A stretch of 64,000 nt of DNA from NCBI RefSeq assembly GCF_004005485.1, contig NZ_RZUL01000001.1, positions 372,001 through 436,000 of the forward strand. The letters are read 5' to 3'. A program made the position numbers and the translations under genes. Under the pieces are notes generated by a model that saw only the letters and a list, made by a program, of their open reading frames with translations, was not told the origin of the DNA and ran no database searches. Shown one piece after another: positions 15,964-24,770 of this stretch; the stretch's first letter is position 1; each line of letters opens with the position of its first letter. Source of the stretch: Sphingobium algorifonticola. GTDB lineage: Bacteria; Pseudomonadota; Alphaproteobacteria; Sphingomonadales; Sphingomonadaceae.

Positions 15964-18201
15964 TCACCCCCCGATCCCCAGCATCGCAGGACGGCCGAGG
16001 CCATGCGTCCCGCGCTGCTGCACCCGCAGCGTAATCGCGCCGCCGCCCGCCGCAGCCAGGTCCGCCGCCCGGTCGGCCGCCGGATAGAGCCAGGACGCCA
16101 CGTCGGTCTCGACCGTCCGCAGCACTGCCCCGCCCGCCACCACCGCGATCGCCCAGCCTTCGCGTTCCTCGCCCAGCGGCGCATCCACGCCATCGGCCCA
16201 GTCCCATCCGGTCCGGCTGCGGCGTATCCAGCTGATGCGCCAGTCGCCCGCGCCCTCCGCCTGCGCCGCCAGATGCACCGGCGCGAGCGGCAGCATCGCC
16301 TCGCCCCGGATCAGCCGCACCGCGTCCACCGGCACCGTGTCGCCGATCCCGATCGCCATCGCCTGAAACAGCGCCCCGCGCGCCACCGCCTCGCCCGGCA
16401 CCGCGACCAGCCGGTCGGCATCGATCAGCAGAAACGCCTCACCGGCGGCATGCCCGGCGATCGCCCATTCGGTGCCCCGACGCCCGCGCAGCAGATGCGT
16501 CAGCCGATACTGGCCCGGCCCTATCGGCTGCACGCGCCCGAACTGGATCAGCTCCTCGCCCACCAGACACAGATTGGCCCCGCGCAGCAGCGCCGCGTCG
16601 TCCGCCCCCGTCAGCGCCGCGCCACCGGTCGGCACCGCCACGTCGATGCTGCCGTGCCGGTCGAACAGGCTTGCCGATCCTGCACCCGGCGGCACGACCA
16701 CATGGCCCATCACAGCGGCGGGTGCCGTCCGGCCGATAGGGCTGGCGGTGCCGCTGGCCGGATCGACCGTGAACAGCGCCGCGCGCCGCCATCCTTCGGA
16801 TACCCCCGCCGCCGCCAGCATCACCACCGGCGCATCCGGCGCGCTGTCGCCGACGACGGGCAATTCCGCGATCATCAGCCGGGTGGCCCCATGCGGCGCA
16901 TCCGGCTGGCGCAGCACGCGCCCGCCGCTCGCCGCCGTGACGGGGGCGGCCGCACCGGGCCAGCCGCGCAGGCGCAGGCGTACGCCCATGTCCGCCCATT
17001 CGCGCGTTTCCACCCGCCAGCGCCCGGCTTCCCCCATGCCCGCCTCCCCCTCGCCCGCATCCCCTGCAACCGTCACGATGCTGCCCGGCACATGCAACAG
17101 CGCATCCCATCCGCACAGCAGGTCGATGCGCCCGCGCGCGCGCCACGCCTGCGTCAGCCGGGCCTGCGCCAGCGCCTTCGCCGCCTCCGCATCCATCGCG
17201 GCGGGCAGGTCGATGGTCCGCGCGACGCGCCCCACGCCCGGCCGCACGGCTGTCTGCATGCCCGCCTGATAGTCGCGCGCGGGCGCATAATGGCGCAGGC
17301 CAAGGCGCAGCGGCACATCCTCGGCGGGGTCGCGCGCTGCCCTGCGCGCCGCTTCCGCCGTACCGTTGATCCGCGCCGCCAGGCTCGGCAGGCCGATCGT
17401 CCCGCCCGGTTGTGGCTGGGTCAGCGACAGGCCGTCGGCGCGCGCGGTCAGCACCAGCCCCTGCGCCTGCACCAGCGGATCGATCGCCGCCGCGATATCC
17501 TCGCCGCTCGCGGCATAGCCATCGACGCTCTCGCCCTCAGCCGCGGTCGCCCCGCCCGTGATCGCACCCCCGGTCAGATCCGCCACGATCGCCCCTGCCG
17601 ATACCGGCCCGTCATCGGCGACGACTTCGAACGTCAGCGAAGGAATGCGGTTGCCATAATCGGCCAGTTGCAGATCCTCGAACAGCGCATAGGCGATGCC
17701 GCGATGCGCGGGCGTCTGCCCCACGCCTTCCGCCGCCGCGATCAGCGGATCGACCGCCTGATCCGGGCCGCCGTCATGCAGGCGGAATGCGCCGATCTCG
17801 CTCTTGAAATCGCCCGCTTCCCCGCGCAGCAGATTGCCGTCCGCCCATATCCGGCCGATGCGCAGCACCCGCCGCGCCGATAGAGCCACGGCAAAGCTCG
17901 CCGCATAGCTGAACGTCGTCACCCCCGGCTGTCCCTTGCCGCCGCCGCTGTTCGTGGCGGTCTCGCGCAGGTCGGTCGCCCAGATCACCGTGCCCGCCAC
18001 CCGCATCGTGCCGAACACGCGGGGTATCTGCGTGCCATAGGTGGATGTCTGCACCTGCAATTCGGTAAGGCGCGGCCCCTGCCTGCGCCCCGGTTGAAAC
18101 AGCACCGCCTGATCGAAGGCCCGCCCAGCCAGCGCCCCGATCGCCCCGCCAACCGGCCCGCCCAGCACCGTCCCCACCGCCCCCAGCACAATCGTCGCCA
18201 T
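15964..18201 (-). CDS. GTA tail host-specificity / phage-tail protein (gp15-like, without the TIM-barrel part)
   Basis: A 745-residue protein, predicted central baseplate/tip of the GTA tail. It starts MATIVLGAVGTVLGGPVGGA with a glycine-rich hydrophobic segment, then PRLTELQVQTSTYGTQIPRVFG, typical of the C-terminal part of RcGTA gp15 and related phage-tail_3 proteins. The RcGTA protein is about 1300 residues and carries an N-terminal TIM-barrel; that part is missing here, and a TIM-barrel-like region is found in the gp12-type gene instead. The ATG at 18201 is chosen over a start 15 codons upstream that lies inside a repeat. Confidence 0.85.
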   Translation of the reverse strand: MATIVLGAVGTVLGGPVGGAIGALAGRAFDQAVLFQPGRRQGPRLTELQVQTSTYGTQIPRVFGTMRVAGTVIWATDLRETATNSGGGKGQPGVTTFSYAASFAVALSARRVLRIGRIWADGNLLRGEAGDFKSEIGAFRLHDGGPDQAVDPLIAAAEGVGQTPAHRGIAYALFEDLQLADYGNRIPSLTFEVVADDGPVSAGAIVADLTGGAITGGATAAEGESVDGYAASGEDIAAAIDPLVQAQGLVLTARADGLSLTQPQPGGTIGLPSLAARINGTAEAARRAARDPAEDVPLRLGLRHYAPARDYQAGMQTAVRPGVGRVARTIDLPAAMDAEAAKALAQARLTQAWRARGRIDLLCGWDALLHVPGSIVTVAGDAGEGEAGMGEAGRWRVETREWADMGVRLRLRGWPGAAAPVTAASGGRVLRQPDAPHGATRLMIAELPVVGDSAPDAPVVMLAAAGVSEGWRRAALFTVDPASGTASPIGRTAPAAVMGHVVVPPGAGSASLFDRHGSIDVAVPTGGAALTGADDAALLRGANLCLVGEELIQFGRVQPIGPGQYRLTHLLRGRRGTEWAIAGHAAGEAFLLIDADRLVAVPGEAVARGALFQAMAIGIGDTVPVDAVRLIRGEAMLPLAPVHLAAQAEGAGDWRISWIRRSRTGWDWADGVDAPLGEEREGWAIAVVAGGAVLRTVETDVASWLYPAADRAADLAAAGGGAITLRVQQRGTHGLGRPAMLGIGG

Positions 18202-18217
18202 ATGATATTCCCTGTAA

Positions 18218-18316
18218 CTCTCCTCTCCAGCGGGAGAGGCCAGCATCTCTTCTCCGGTGGGAGAGGATAGTGAAGGTTGGCCGCGTGCGGCCTACCGGAA
18301 CTTGGAGAGGGGTTCC
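18218..18316. repeat. CTCTCC-type repeat, one full copy plus an extra hairpin
   Basis: Contains CTCTCCNNNNGGAGAG hairpins, then GGATAGTGAAGGTTGGC, GGCCTACCGGAACTTGGAG and GAGGGGTTCC. Same family as copies at 24547, 31639, 32100 and 32221. Confidence 0.8.
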
Positions 18317-18331
18317 GCCCAAGCGCGCCCC

Positions 18332-18730
18332 CTACCGCCCCCAGCGCCACATCCCGATCACCGGCCACAGCGCCGCGCCCGGCATCTCCACCACCCGCCG
18401 CAAGCCCGCATGCGCATGCACGAACCCGCCCGGCACCCGCAGCATCAGGTGGAATTGCGCCGGTCCCGCCTGCACCAGCAGCACATCGCCCGGCTTGCCT
18501 GTCCGCACCCGCCGCAGCCCGGCGGCCCGCAGCCATCCGGCAAAGCGCGCCGGATCGCCGCCGCGCAGCCCATAGCCCTCGGGCACCGCAGCCCGATGCC
18601 CCGCCGCCGCCAGCGCGCAGGCGACCAGCCCCACGCAATCCAGCCCGCTCTCCGCCACCCGCCCATGCAGGCGGAACGGCACGCCGACCAGCGCCCGCGC
18701 CGCCGCGACGATCCTGTCGCCTCTCTTCAT
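18332..18730 (-). CDS. NlpC/P60 family peptidase, GTA gp14-like
   Basis: A 132-residue cell-wall endopeptidase. The catalytic cysteine lies in SGLDCVGLV (Cys32), the histidine in QFHLMLRV (His94), with a third polar residue in VHAHAGL. It is predicted to cut peptidoglycan stems when the GTA particle delivers DNA, as RcGTA gp14 does. Flanked on both sides by REP elements rather than by the tight overlaps seen elsewhere in GTA clusters. Confidence 0.88.
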   Translation of the reverse strand: MKRGDRIVAAARALVGVPFRLHGRVAESGLDCVGLVACALAAAGHRAAVPEGYGLRGGDPARFAGWLRAAGLRRVRTGKPGDVLLVQAGPAQFHLMLRVPGGFVHAHAGLRRVVEMPGAALWPVIGMWRWGR

Positions 18731-18747
18731 GTGCCTTCCCCTTCGGT

Positions 18748-18896
18748 GTTCCTGCGAAAGCAGGAACCCAGTGTCTCTTGGTCAGAACCCGGCAACCCTG
18801 GACTCCTGCTTTCGCAGGAGAACAAAATCGCGCGCAAAGACGCAAAGACGCGGCGAGCAAAATAGCCCTCCGCGCCTCCACGCCTCCGCGCGAACC
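18748..18896. repeat. REP pair plus a second repeat type
   Basis: Inverted GTTCCTGCGAAAGCAGGA / TCCTGCTTTCGCAGGAGAAC at 18748-18823, followed at 18829-18896 by GCGCAAAGACGCAAAGACGC and CTCCGCGCCTCCACGCCTCC, a repeat type seen again near 23212-23286. Confidence 0.75.
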
Positions 18897-18900
18897 ACGC

Positions 18901-19722
18901 TCACGCCCCCGGATAGCGCGTCAGCAGATCGTTGCCCGGCAGCCACGGCTCGCCGCGAAAATTGACCGCATTGGCAAAGCGCCCCACACAGCTTTCCAGC
19001 CGCCGGTCGCAGCCTTGCGTCAGCAGCACCCGCGTCCCCGGCGTCACGGCAAAGGGCGGTGCATCGGCCAGCGTCACGCCGTCCGCGTCGCCCGCCACGA
19101 TGGCCTGCACGATCCCGACATTCGCCCCGCCCAGCCAGCGCAGCGTCCCGAACGCGTAATACTCTTCCGCCCCCATCCCGCCCGTAATCCCGACCACGGC
19201 ATCGTCCGCCCCGCTCGCCACCGCCACCCGCCGCCATTTGGCCAGGTCCACGCGGCAATCCCTGTCGCCCAGGGTCGCACGGCAATCGGGCGTCGTCTCG
19301 GGCGCGACCGGCGCGTTCAGCACCGCCGCCGCGCCCGCCAGCTCGGCCGTGAACGCCGCGCCTTCGCGCTCCACTGCGCCCAATGTGCCCTGCGCCAGCA
19401 CCAGCCACAGCGCACCCGGATCGGTCCACTCGGTCAGCGCCAGCGTCACCGCCGCGCCGTCCCAGCGCCCCGCCTCCAGATCGCGCACCGTGATCGCATC
19501 GCTGGAAAGGGCGCCGCGCACGTCCATGCTCTCCGGTTCCAGCTCAGTCCCCTGCCGGATGGCCGAGGGCACCAGCCCCGGTGCCGCGCGATACCGCACC
19601 CCGCCGACCGTCAGATCGCGGTCGTGGCTGGTCAGGCCGATCGTCACGCCGTCGCGCCGCGCCAGCCGCCAGCAAAAGGCCAGCGCCGAAAGATCCTGCC
19701 CGAGTATCGCCGCCGCGCTCAT
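18901..19722 (-). CDS. DUF2163 tail protein, GTA gp13-like hub
   Basis: A 273-residue protein starting MSAAAILGQDLSALAFCWRL, with LTSHDRDLTVGGVRYRAAPGL and the C-terminal cysteine-bearing GCDRRLESCVGRFANAVNFRGEP. This is the DUF2163/Phage_BR0599 layout of RcGTA gp13, a baseplate hub that in RcGTA binds an iron-sulphur cluster; cysteines at DCRATLGDRDC and CDRRLESC could be the ligands here. The start overlaps the upstream gp12-type stop (ATGA). Confidence 0.88.
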   Translation of the reverse strand: MSAAAILGQDLSALAFCWRLARRDGVTIGLTSHDRDLTVGGVRYRAAPGLVPSAIRQGTELEPESMDVRGALSSDAITVRDLEAGRWDGAAVTLALTEWTDPGALWLVLAQGTLGAVEREGAAFTAELAGAAAVLNAPVAPETTPDCRATLGDRDCRVDLAKWRRVAVASGADDAVVGITGGMGAEEYYAFGTLRWLGGANVGIVQAIVAGDADGVTLADAPPFAVTPGTRVLLTQGCDRRLESCVGRFANAVNFRGEPWLPGNDLLTRYPGA

Positions 19723-22049
19723 GCGCGCAGCTCCACCAGCGGCACCGAAGGCACCTCGCCCGCCGCATGCGTTGCGCGGCTCACTTCCAGCGCATCCTCG
19801 GCAAAGCGCACCGGCACGTCGAAGCGAAAACCGGCCGTGATCGCCGCCCCGGCGGCGGGCGCGATATCGAAGGCGATCACCCCCAGCCCCGCATGGCTCC
19901 ACCCGCTCGTACGCTCCACACCGTCCACCGCGATCCTGATGCTCCCCGCCACCGGCCGGGTGATGATCCGTTGCTGCGCGTCCCCGCCCGCTCCGTAATA
20001 TTTGCACAACTGGAACGCGCTCGCCGCGCCGTCCCCCGTCCCCAGAAACTGGTCGAGCGGCCCCGGCGTGTCGCCCAGCGCGCAGGACCGGTCGTCGAAC
20101 GGATCGGTAAAGCGAAAGCCGCGCGCCGCCCCCCGTCGCGCCCGGAAAAAGGCGATCAGCGTCGCCACGTCGCTTTCGGATCGCACCCCCGGCCCGACAT
20201 CATAGCGCATCCGCGCATCCGCCCAGTCGCTGCTGCGCCGCTCATGCCCCGAAAGGCTCTCGACCGTCTGCGTCGAAAATGTCGGAACGACGCTCGCCTC
20301 GCGTCCCAGCGCCAGCGGAAAGATCACATCGTCGAACGCCTGCACATCGCTCTCCTCGTCCAGCGTGAATAGGGTCAGGCCGTCGCGCGCCACCTGCGGC
20401 AGCGCCCACAGGAAGGTCCGCGCCGTCCCCCGGTCGCGCGCCGCCCGCGCCGCCGCCACGATCCTTGGCCATTGCGCCGCCGCATCCTGCGCCAGCAGCA
20501 CGAAGCCCGACAGATAATGCTGCGCCGCCACCGGATAGCCGAGCCGCGCCGTGGCTTCCGCGATCCCCCGCGCGGTCAGCGCCACGCGCCCCTGCGTCAC
20601 CCAGTCATAATCCTCCAGTTGCAGCACGTCGAACGCCGGGGCCGCCCAGCCGACCGGCATGTTCACACGCTTGGCTTCCGGCGCGTCAGGGTCCAGGATC
20701 GTCGGCAGATAGACGAGCAGATGCGTCACCGCGTCGGGCGCCACCGCCTTCACCGCCGCGCACAGCGCCGCCGTCGACTCCGCCAGCACCACGCCCGCCA
20801 GATCGAGCAGCGCCCGCTGCGCCGCATCCTTGCTCCCCCGCACATCGGGAATGGAAACCAGCGCCGCGCCGAACCGCGCCCGCGCCGCATCGTCATACAG
20901 GCATATCCGCCCGTCGGCGGGCAACACCCACCACCAGGGTTCCCCCACCTGAAATTGCACCGGCAATCCCGCGTCCAGCGCGATCCCCACGAATGCCTGC
21001 GCGACGCCCTGCAAATAGCCCATCGCCGCCGCATTGGCAGGCGACAGCAGGGTGGAGGGCGGCACCCACCCCGTCAGCGCCGGATCGCCGTTCTCCGCCC
21101 GCTGCTTCCACGCCTGCGGGCAATGCGCGTCGAACAGTTCGTAGGACAGCGACCAGATGATGCCGAAGCCCAGCGCCTGTGCCCGTTCCGCAAAGTCCCG
21201 GTGCCAGGCCACGCACGGCGCGTTCAGCGCCGCGCCGCCAGCGCCGGTCGCGATCCACCCCGCCCCGTCACGCGCCAGCGCGAAATAATGGCTCATCCCC
21301 ACATAATGCAGAATGTCGCCGCGATAGCCGAGCGCGAGCATCGCCCGGATCAGCCGTTCGGACGTCTGGTTGAAACAGTCGTCGTAACCGTTGGCGATGC
21401 CGATCCCATGTTCGGGCAGCATCACGTCGCCGACCGCCAGCACCGATCCCGCCCCGTCGCAGGCCATGTCCGTCATCGCCGCCCAGCCTTCGACCGGCGC
21501 GGCAAAGGGCGTGCCGCCTTCGTCATAGCCCGGCGGCACCAGCGACACGAACATCCGGTCCACGTCCCCCGCCCACACCGGATCGGCCTCGCCCGGCAGC
21601 AGGAAGCCGCCGTCGAGCGCCGCGAAATCAAGGCTGATCGTCGCATCCTCCGGCGTTCCGACGGCATAATTCCACAGCCGCACATACCAGCTTCGCGGAT
21701 TTCCGGCGGCGTCGCGACCCTCGATCGTCAAGGTCGGGCCATTGATCGCGTCGAGCGGCAGTATTCCCCCGCTCCGCCAGCGAAACCGCAACACGCAGCC
21801 CCGGAAATCCCGGTTCGTTTCATAGACGAGCAAAGGGTGATCCCACCGGTCCTCCGCGTCCCAGATCAGCCCGGCCAGATCGCCCGACCCGCAAAATGTG
21901 GCATCGACGCGCAGACTGTCCGGCCCGGTCGTCGTCACCGCCGCCATCATCGGCCGCGGAAAATTGACTGTCCAATAGGGCGCGGCAAACCGCTTCATCC
22001 ACGCCCCCTCCTGCCCCGCCCGGGCATCCGCCAACCAGTGATCCATCAT
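19719..22049 (-). CDS. Large fusion: TIM-barrel-like domain plus DUF2460 distal tail domain (GTA gp12-like)
   Basis: A 776-residue protein, over three times the length of RcGTA gp12. The C-terminal about 200 residues match DUF2460/TIGR02217 (SLSGHERRSSDWADARMRYD, then FFRARRGAARGFRFTDPFDD, ending AGEVPSVPLVELRA). The N-terminal about 520 residues look like a glycosidase-type TIM barrel with segments YVGMSHYFAL, FGIIWSLSYELFDAHCP, FQVGEPWWWV and LQLEDYDWVTQG. Similar long tail proteins are annotated in some alphaproteobacterial phages as non-contractile tail sheath proteins. ATG 22049 has AGGGGAAAT upstream. It may act in tail assembly, in surface-glycan binding, or both. Confidence 0.8.
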   Translation of the reverse strand: MMDHWLADARAGQEGAWMKRFAAPYWTVNFPRPMMAAVTTTGPDSLRVDATFCGSGDLAGLIWDAEDRWDHPLLVYETNRDFRGCVLRFRWRSGGILPLDAINGPTLTIEGRDAAGNPRSWYVRLWNYAVGTPEDATISLDFAALDGGFLLPGEADPVWAGDVDRMFVSLVPPGYDEGGTPFAAPVEGWAAMTDMACDGAGSVLAVGDVMLPEHGIGIANGYDDCFNQTSERLIRAMLALGYRGDILHYVGMSHYFALARDGAGWIATGAGGAALNAPCVAWHRDFAERAQALGFGIIWSLSYELFDAHCPQAWKQRAENGDPALTGWVPPSTLLSPANAAAMGYLQGVAQAFVGIALDAGLPVQFQVGEPWWWVLPADGRICLYDDAARARFGAALVSIPDVRGSKDAAQRALLDLAGVVLAESTAALCAAVKAVAPDAVTHLLVYLPTILDPDAPEAKRVNMPVGWAAPAFDVLQLEDYDWVTQGRVALTARGIAEATARLGYPVAAQHYLSGFVLLAQDAAAQWPRIVAAARAARDRGTARTFLWALPQVARDGLTLFTLDEESDVQAFDDVIFPLALGREASVVPTFSTQTVESLSGHERRSSDWADARMRYDVGPGVRSESDVATLIAFFRARRGAARGFRFTDPFDDRSCALGDTPGPLDQFLGTGDGAASAFQLCKYYGAGGDAQQRIITRPVAGSIRIAVDGVERTSGWSHAGLGVIAFDIAPAAGAAITAGFRFDVPVRFAEDALEVSRATHAAGEVPSVPLVELRA

Positions 22050-22065
22050 GATTTCCCCTATAAAT

Positions 22066-22262
22066 CCTCCCCTTGCAGGGGAGGATTTTCGCGCGCCGCA
22101 AATCCTCCTCCCCCATTGGGGGAGGGCAGCGAGACTTGGCAGCGTGCTGCCTAGTCGCAGCGGGAGAGGGGCCGCGCCCTATCGATAGCGCGCAATCCCT
22201 CTCCAAGGTCCGGTAAGCCTTTGGCAAACCTCCCCTATCCTCTCCCACAGGAGAGGATTTAA
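22066..22262. repeat. Cluster of CTCCCC/CTCTCC-type repeats
   Basis: Several hairpins, e.g. CCTCCCCTTGCAGGGGAGG and CCTCTCCCACAGGAGAGG, fill the gap between the tape-measure gene and the gp12-type gene. No coding sequence seen here. Confidence 0.75.
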
Positions 22263-22283
22263 GGAGCAACAGTGCGCCCCCCG

Positions 22284-22868
22284 CTAATCCCCCACAGCCC
22301 CCCGCACCGCCCGCGCCACTTGCCGCGCGCTCCGCGCCAGGGCGCGCGGCGCATCGCCGCCCGCGCCGTTGACGTTCACCACCACCCGCACCTCGCGCAC
22401 GCCGCCGCCCATGCCGAAACCCGTGCCGCCGCCCGGCACCACCTGCCCGCTCGACGTCGGCACGAACAGTTCCGGCCCGCGCTCGCCCACGATATAGCCG
22501 CGCCCGCCGACCACCGGCCCGCCCGTCGCCCGCCCCGGCAATCCCAGCAATCCGCCGACCACGCTGCCCGCCAGCCCCAGCAATCCGCCACCGCCGCCGG
22601 ACCCGCCACCCAGCGCCCCGATCCCGCTGCGCAGCGCCGATCGCGCGATCTCGTCCAGCACCCCCACTGCCACCCGCCGCAGATCCTCGAACCCGAACGC
22701 GCCGGTCCGCACCGCGCGCAACAGCCCGCTTTCGATCGCCCGCCCCGCCCGGTCCGCGCCTGCCGCCAGCGGCCCTTCCAGGCCACCGCGCATCGCCTCG
22801 ACATCGCGGGCAAAGCCCTGCACATCGGCCCGGACGCTGACCACCAGCCGTTCCACTTCCTCATCCAT
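22284..22868 (-). CDS. Short tail tape-measure protein, GTA gp11-like
   Basis: A 194-residue protein, close in size to RcGTA gp11 and far shorter than phage tape measures, in keeping with a short tail. It has an N-terminal helical part (EEVERLVVSVRADVQGFARD), a glycine-rich hydrophobic middle (IGALGGGSGGGGGLLGLAGS), and VGERGPELFVPTSSGQVVP, which is typical of tape-measure C-termini. Its start overlaps the upstream assembly-chaperone gene by 8 bp. Confidence 0.85.
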   Translation of the reverse strand: MDEEVERLVVSVRADVQGFARDVEAMRGGLEGPLAAGADRAGRAIESGLLRAVRTGAFGFEDLRRVAVGVLDEIARSALRSGIGALGGGSGGGGGLLGLAGSVVGGLLGLPGRATGGPVVGGRGYIVGERGPELFVPTSSGQVVPGGGTGFGMGGGVREVRVVVNVNGAGGDAPRALARSARQVARAVRGAVGD

Positions 22869-23082
22869 CGGGATACATCTCCATCAATCGCGCGATCGTT
22901 GCGGCGTCGGGCGGCGCACCCCCGCCCCCGCCCCCGCCAAAGGGCACCGTCCCGCTGTTCGCCGCATCCAGTATCGCCCCCAGCTCATCGGGCGTCGCCC
23001 CCCAGAACACGTCGGGCACCCACCCCAGCACCAGCGCCGTCACGCCGGAGAGGCGAATGGCAGTGTCGGTGAATTGCGTCAT
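22861..23082 (-). CDS. Phage tail assembly chaperone, GTA rcc01693-like (gp10.1)
   Basis: A 73-residue protein: MTQFTDTAIRLSGVTALVLG, then GWVPDVFWGATPDELGAIL, a glycine run, and ATIARLMEMYPDG. W-x-P-x-x-F/W-W-x-x-T-P-x-E is the signature of the short GTA chaperone (DUF2376 type). The reading frame is open upstream through REP sequence, but ATG 23082 with AGGG 10 bp before it fits family size. Confidence 0.82.
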   Translation of the reverse strand: MTQFTDTAIRLSGVTALVLGWVPDVFWGATPDELGAILDAANSGTVPFGGGGGGGAPPDAATIARLMEMYPDG

Positions 23083-23098
23083 GAGATCGCCCTGTTCA

Positions 23099-23286
23099 CA
23101 GCCGTTCTCCTGCGAAAGCAGGCTGCGTCCTGAGCCTGTCGAAGGGTGTCCAGAGCGGCACGCACCGCGCCCGGAACACTGGACTCCTGCTTCCGCAGGA
23201 GAACAAGATTTCGCGCGGAGCCGCGGAGGCACGGAGATGCTCGCCCCAAGCCCATTCCCTCCGCGCCTCCGCGCCTCCGCGCGAAC
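23099..23286. repeat. REP pair and CTCCGCG-type repeat
   Basis: GTTCTCCTGCGAAAGCAGG and CTCCTGCTTCCGCAGGAGAAC at 23099-23204 with CCTGAGCCTGTCGAAGGG between them, then a CGCGGAGGC / GCCTCCGCG inverted repeat at 23212-23286. Confidence 0.75.
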
Positions 23287-23293
23287 CCAATTC

Positions 23294-23722
23294 TCACCCC
23301 GCCCCCTCCAGCACCTGCCGCAGCACGGTCCGCAGCACCGGCATCGCCTGCGCCACCCCGCCCTGCACCAGCGCCTCGCCGAACGCCGCGCGCGTCATCC
23401 CCTCGGGTCGCGCGGCCAGGCAATGCCAGAACAGCGCCGCCATTTCGCCCAGCGCCAGCTCCCCCGCCGCCGCCCGCTCGACCAGCGCAAACAGCGGCCC
23501 CAGTTCCGCCTCCGCCGCCACCAGCGCCGCAAAGCTCGGTCGCACCACCAGCGTCGCGCCCCCGATCACCAGCCCCGCCTCACCCCGCGCGATATTGGGC
23601 GGATCACTCCATACTCCCACTCCGTTCGTGCCGAGCCCTTCGACTGCCTGCGAAGGCAGGCGCTCAGGACAGGCCAAGGTCGAGGCACCCCGCGCACCGC
23701 CCGCCGCCACCTTGCCCGTCAC
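23294..23722 (-). CDS. GTA gp10-family tail protein with a REP sequence inside its 5' end
   Basis: The conserved part is GEAGLVIGGATLVVRPSFAA, AAEAELGPLFALVERAA and MAALFWHCLAA, matching the GTA gp10 (Phage_TAC_11) family. The frame from ATG 23722, which overlaps the gp9 stop, gives 142 residues, but about 25 of the first 40 are encoded by a REP element at 23630-23682 (TLACPERLPSQAVEGLG). Either this insertion is tolerated in the N-terminus or translation starts later at a GTG just before the conserved core. The start is therefore uncertain. Confidence 0.8.
   Translation of the reverse strand: MTGKVAAGGARGASTLACPERLPSQAVEGLGTNGVGVWSDPPNIARGEAGLVIGGATLVVRPSFAALVAAEAELGPLFALVERAAAGELALGEMAALFWHCLAARPEGMTRAAFGEALVQGGVAQAMPVLRTVLRQVLEGAG
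23630..23682. repeat. REP element inside the gp10 reading frame
   Basis: CCCTTCGACTGCCTGCGAAG and GGCAGGCGCTCAGGACAGG, a composite of the CCTTCGAC and TGCGAAGGCA families, lying in frame near the N-terminus of the gp10-type protein. Confidence 0.75.
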
Positions 23723-24126
23723 AGGCTCACCACCGGCCCGCTGCTTTCCAGGCTCACGGTATAATTGCGCTCGCCGTTATAATCCCCGGCATAGTCCAGC
23801 CGCGTGACGAGGAACCGCCCGCGCATCCGCTCGCCGCTGTCGAAGCTCAGCTCGAAATCGTCGATCGTCCCCGCCAGCGCATGGTTGCGGATGCGCACCT
23901 CGGCCGCCGATCCGGTAAAGATCCCCGCCGCCGATACGCTGACGGCACGCACCCCCGCGCCCGACAGCAAGGCCCGCCATCCGCCGCTGTCCTTGCTGGT
24001 GATGTTCACTGCCTCGCCGCTCACCGACATCTGCGTCGTGCGCAGCCCCGCGACGGTCTCATAGCCCGGCGGCACCGCGCCATCGCTCACCTTCAACAGA
24101 AAGCTACTTCCATTTTCCACAGCCAT
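23719..24126 (-). CDS. Major tail protein, TP901-1 type (GTA gp9)
   Basis: A 135-residue tail-tube protein: MAVENGSSFLLKVSDGAVPP, YETVAGLRTTQMSVSGEAV, NITSKDSGGWRALL and the C-terminal GRFLVTRLDYAGDYNGERNY. These match the TP901-1-like major tail family used by RcGTA gp9. Overlaps the gp10-type start by 4 bp. Confidence 0.92.
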   Translation of the reverse strand: MAVENGSSFLLKVSDGAVPPGYETVAGLRTTQMSVSGEAVNITSKDSGGWRALLSGAGVRAVSVSAAGIFTGSAAEVRIRNHALAGTIDDFELSFDSGERMRGRFLVTRLDYAGDYNGERNYTVSLESSGPVVSL

Positions 24127-24211
24127 ATCGCATGTCTCCGTTCATGATTGGTCACAGGCCCGCAACGGGCCGGACAGCTTTTGATGTCGCGCAAGGGAGA
24201 GGAACCTGGAC

Positions 24212-24550
24212 ATGATCGCTTTCACATCCGCACTGATGCTCATGCTTGCCGCCAACCCGGCCGACACGATGGGCAAGGCCCGGCAGGATTATTCGGCCTG
24301 CCTCTCCCGCTTCATGCAGGACGCGCTGGAGCGGAAGATGGACAAGGATGAATATAAGGGCGCGCTGAAAGCCAAATGCGCCGACCAGGAAGCCGCCTTC
24401 CGCACCGCCATCCTCGCCTCGGACAAGGCGGACGGCATGAACGCGAAAGACTCCGCCGCCGACGCCGACGACCAGATCGCCGAATATCTCGACAAGTTCA
24501 CATCCGAATATGAGGACTATCAGAGCAACGCGGCACCGCCGGGGGCATAA
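24212..24550 (+). CDS. Small secreted protein of unknown function, antisense-oriented inside the GTA cluster
   Basis: A 112-residue protein read opposite to the GTA genes. It begins with a signal peptide (MIAFTSALMLMLAANPA) and continues as a charged helical domain with two cysteines (YSACLSRF, KAKCADQE), ending PPGA. A good ribosome site (GGGAGAGG) precedes the ATG. It looks like cargo placed between the gp9 and gp8 genes. No family recognised. Confidence 0.65.
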   Translation: MIAFTSALMLMLAANPADTMGKARQDYSACLSRFMQDALERKMDKDEYKGALKAKCADQEAAFRTAILASDKADGMNAKDSAADADDQIAEYLDKFTSEYEDYQSNAAPPGA

Positions 24551-24618
24551 CCCCTCCTCTCCAGTGGGAGAGGATAGTGGAGGTTAGCCGAAGGCTTACC
24601 GAAACTTGGAGAGGGGTT
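24547..24618. repeat. CTCTCC-type repeat copy
   Basis: CCTCCTCTCCAGTGGGAGAGG hairpin, then GGATAGTGGAGGTTAGCCG, GGCTTACCGAAACTTGGAG and GAGGGGTT; directly after the stop of the small secreted protein. Confidence 0.8.
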
Positions 24619-24770
24619 GCGCAGCCAGCGTATCAATCTACCGGTCGTCAATTGCGTGACAAAACCGCAGAAATGCTGGCATATAAACTTTTGCTTATGT
24701 GTCAGCGCAACTTGACGATTGCAATTTTTTTTCACAGTATGCGCAACGCAGCATCCATCCGCTGCAGTGA

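Noticed and set aside
16003..17883. A 626-codon plus-strand frame opposite the GTA tip protein gene
   Set aside because: Arg/His/Pro-rich product without recognisable domains; it is the antisense shadow of a well-supported gene in GC-rich DNA.
20472..22154. A 560-codon plus-strand frame opposite the gp12-type gene
   Set aside because: Same reason: antisense shadow with biased composition, and the opposite strand carries conserved DUF2460 motifs.
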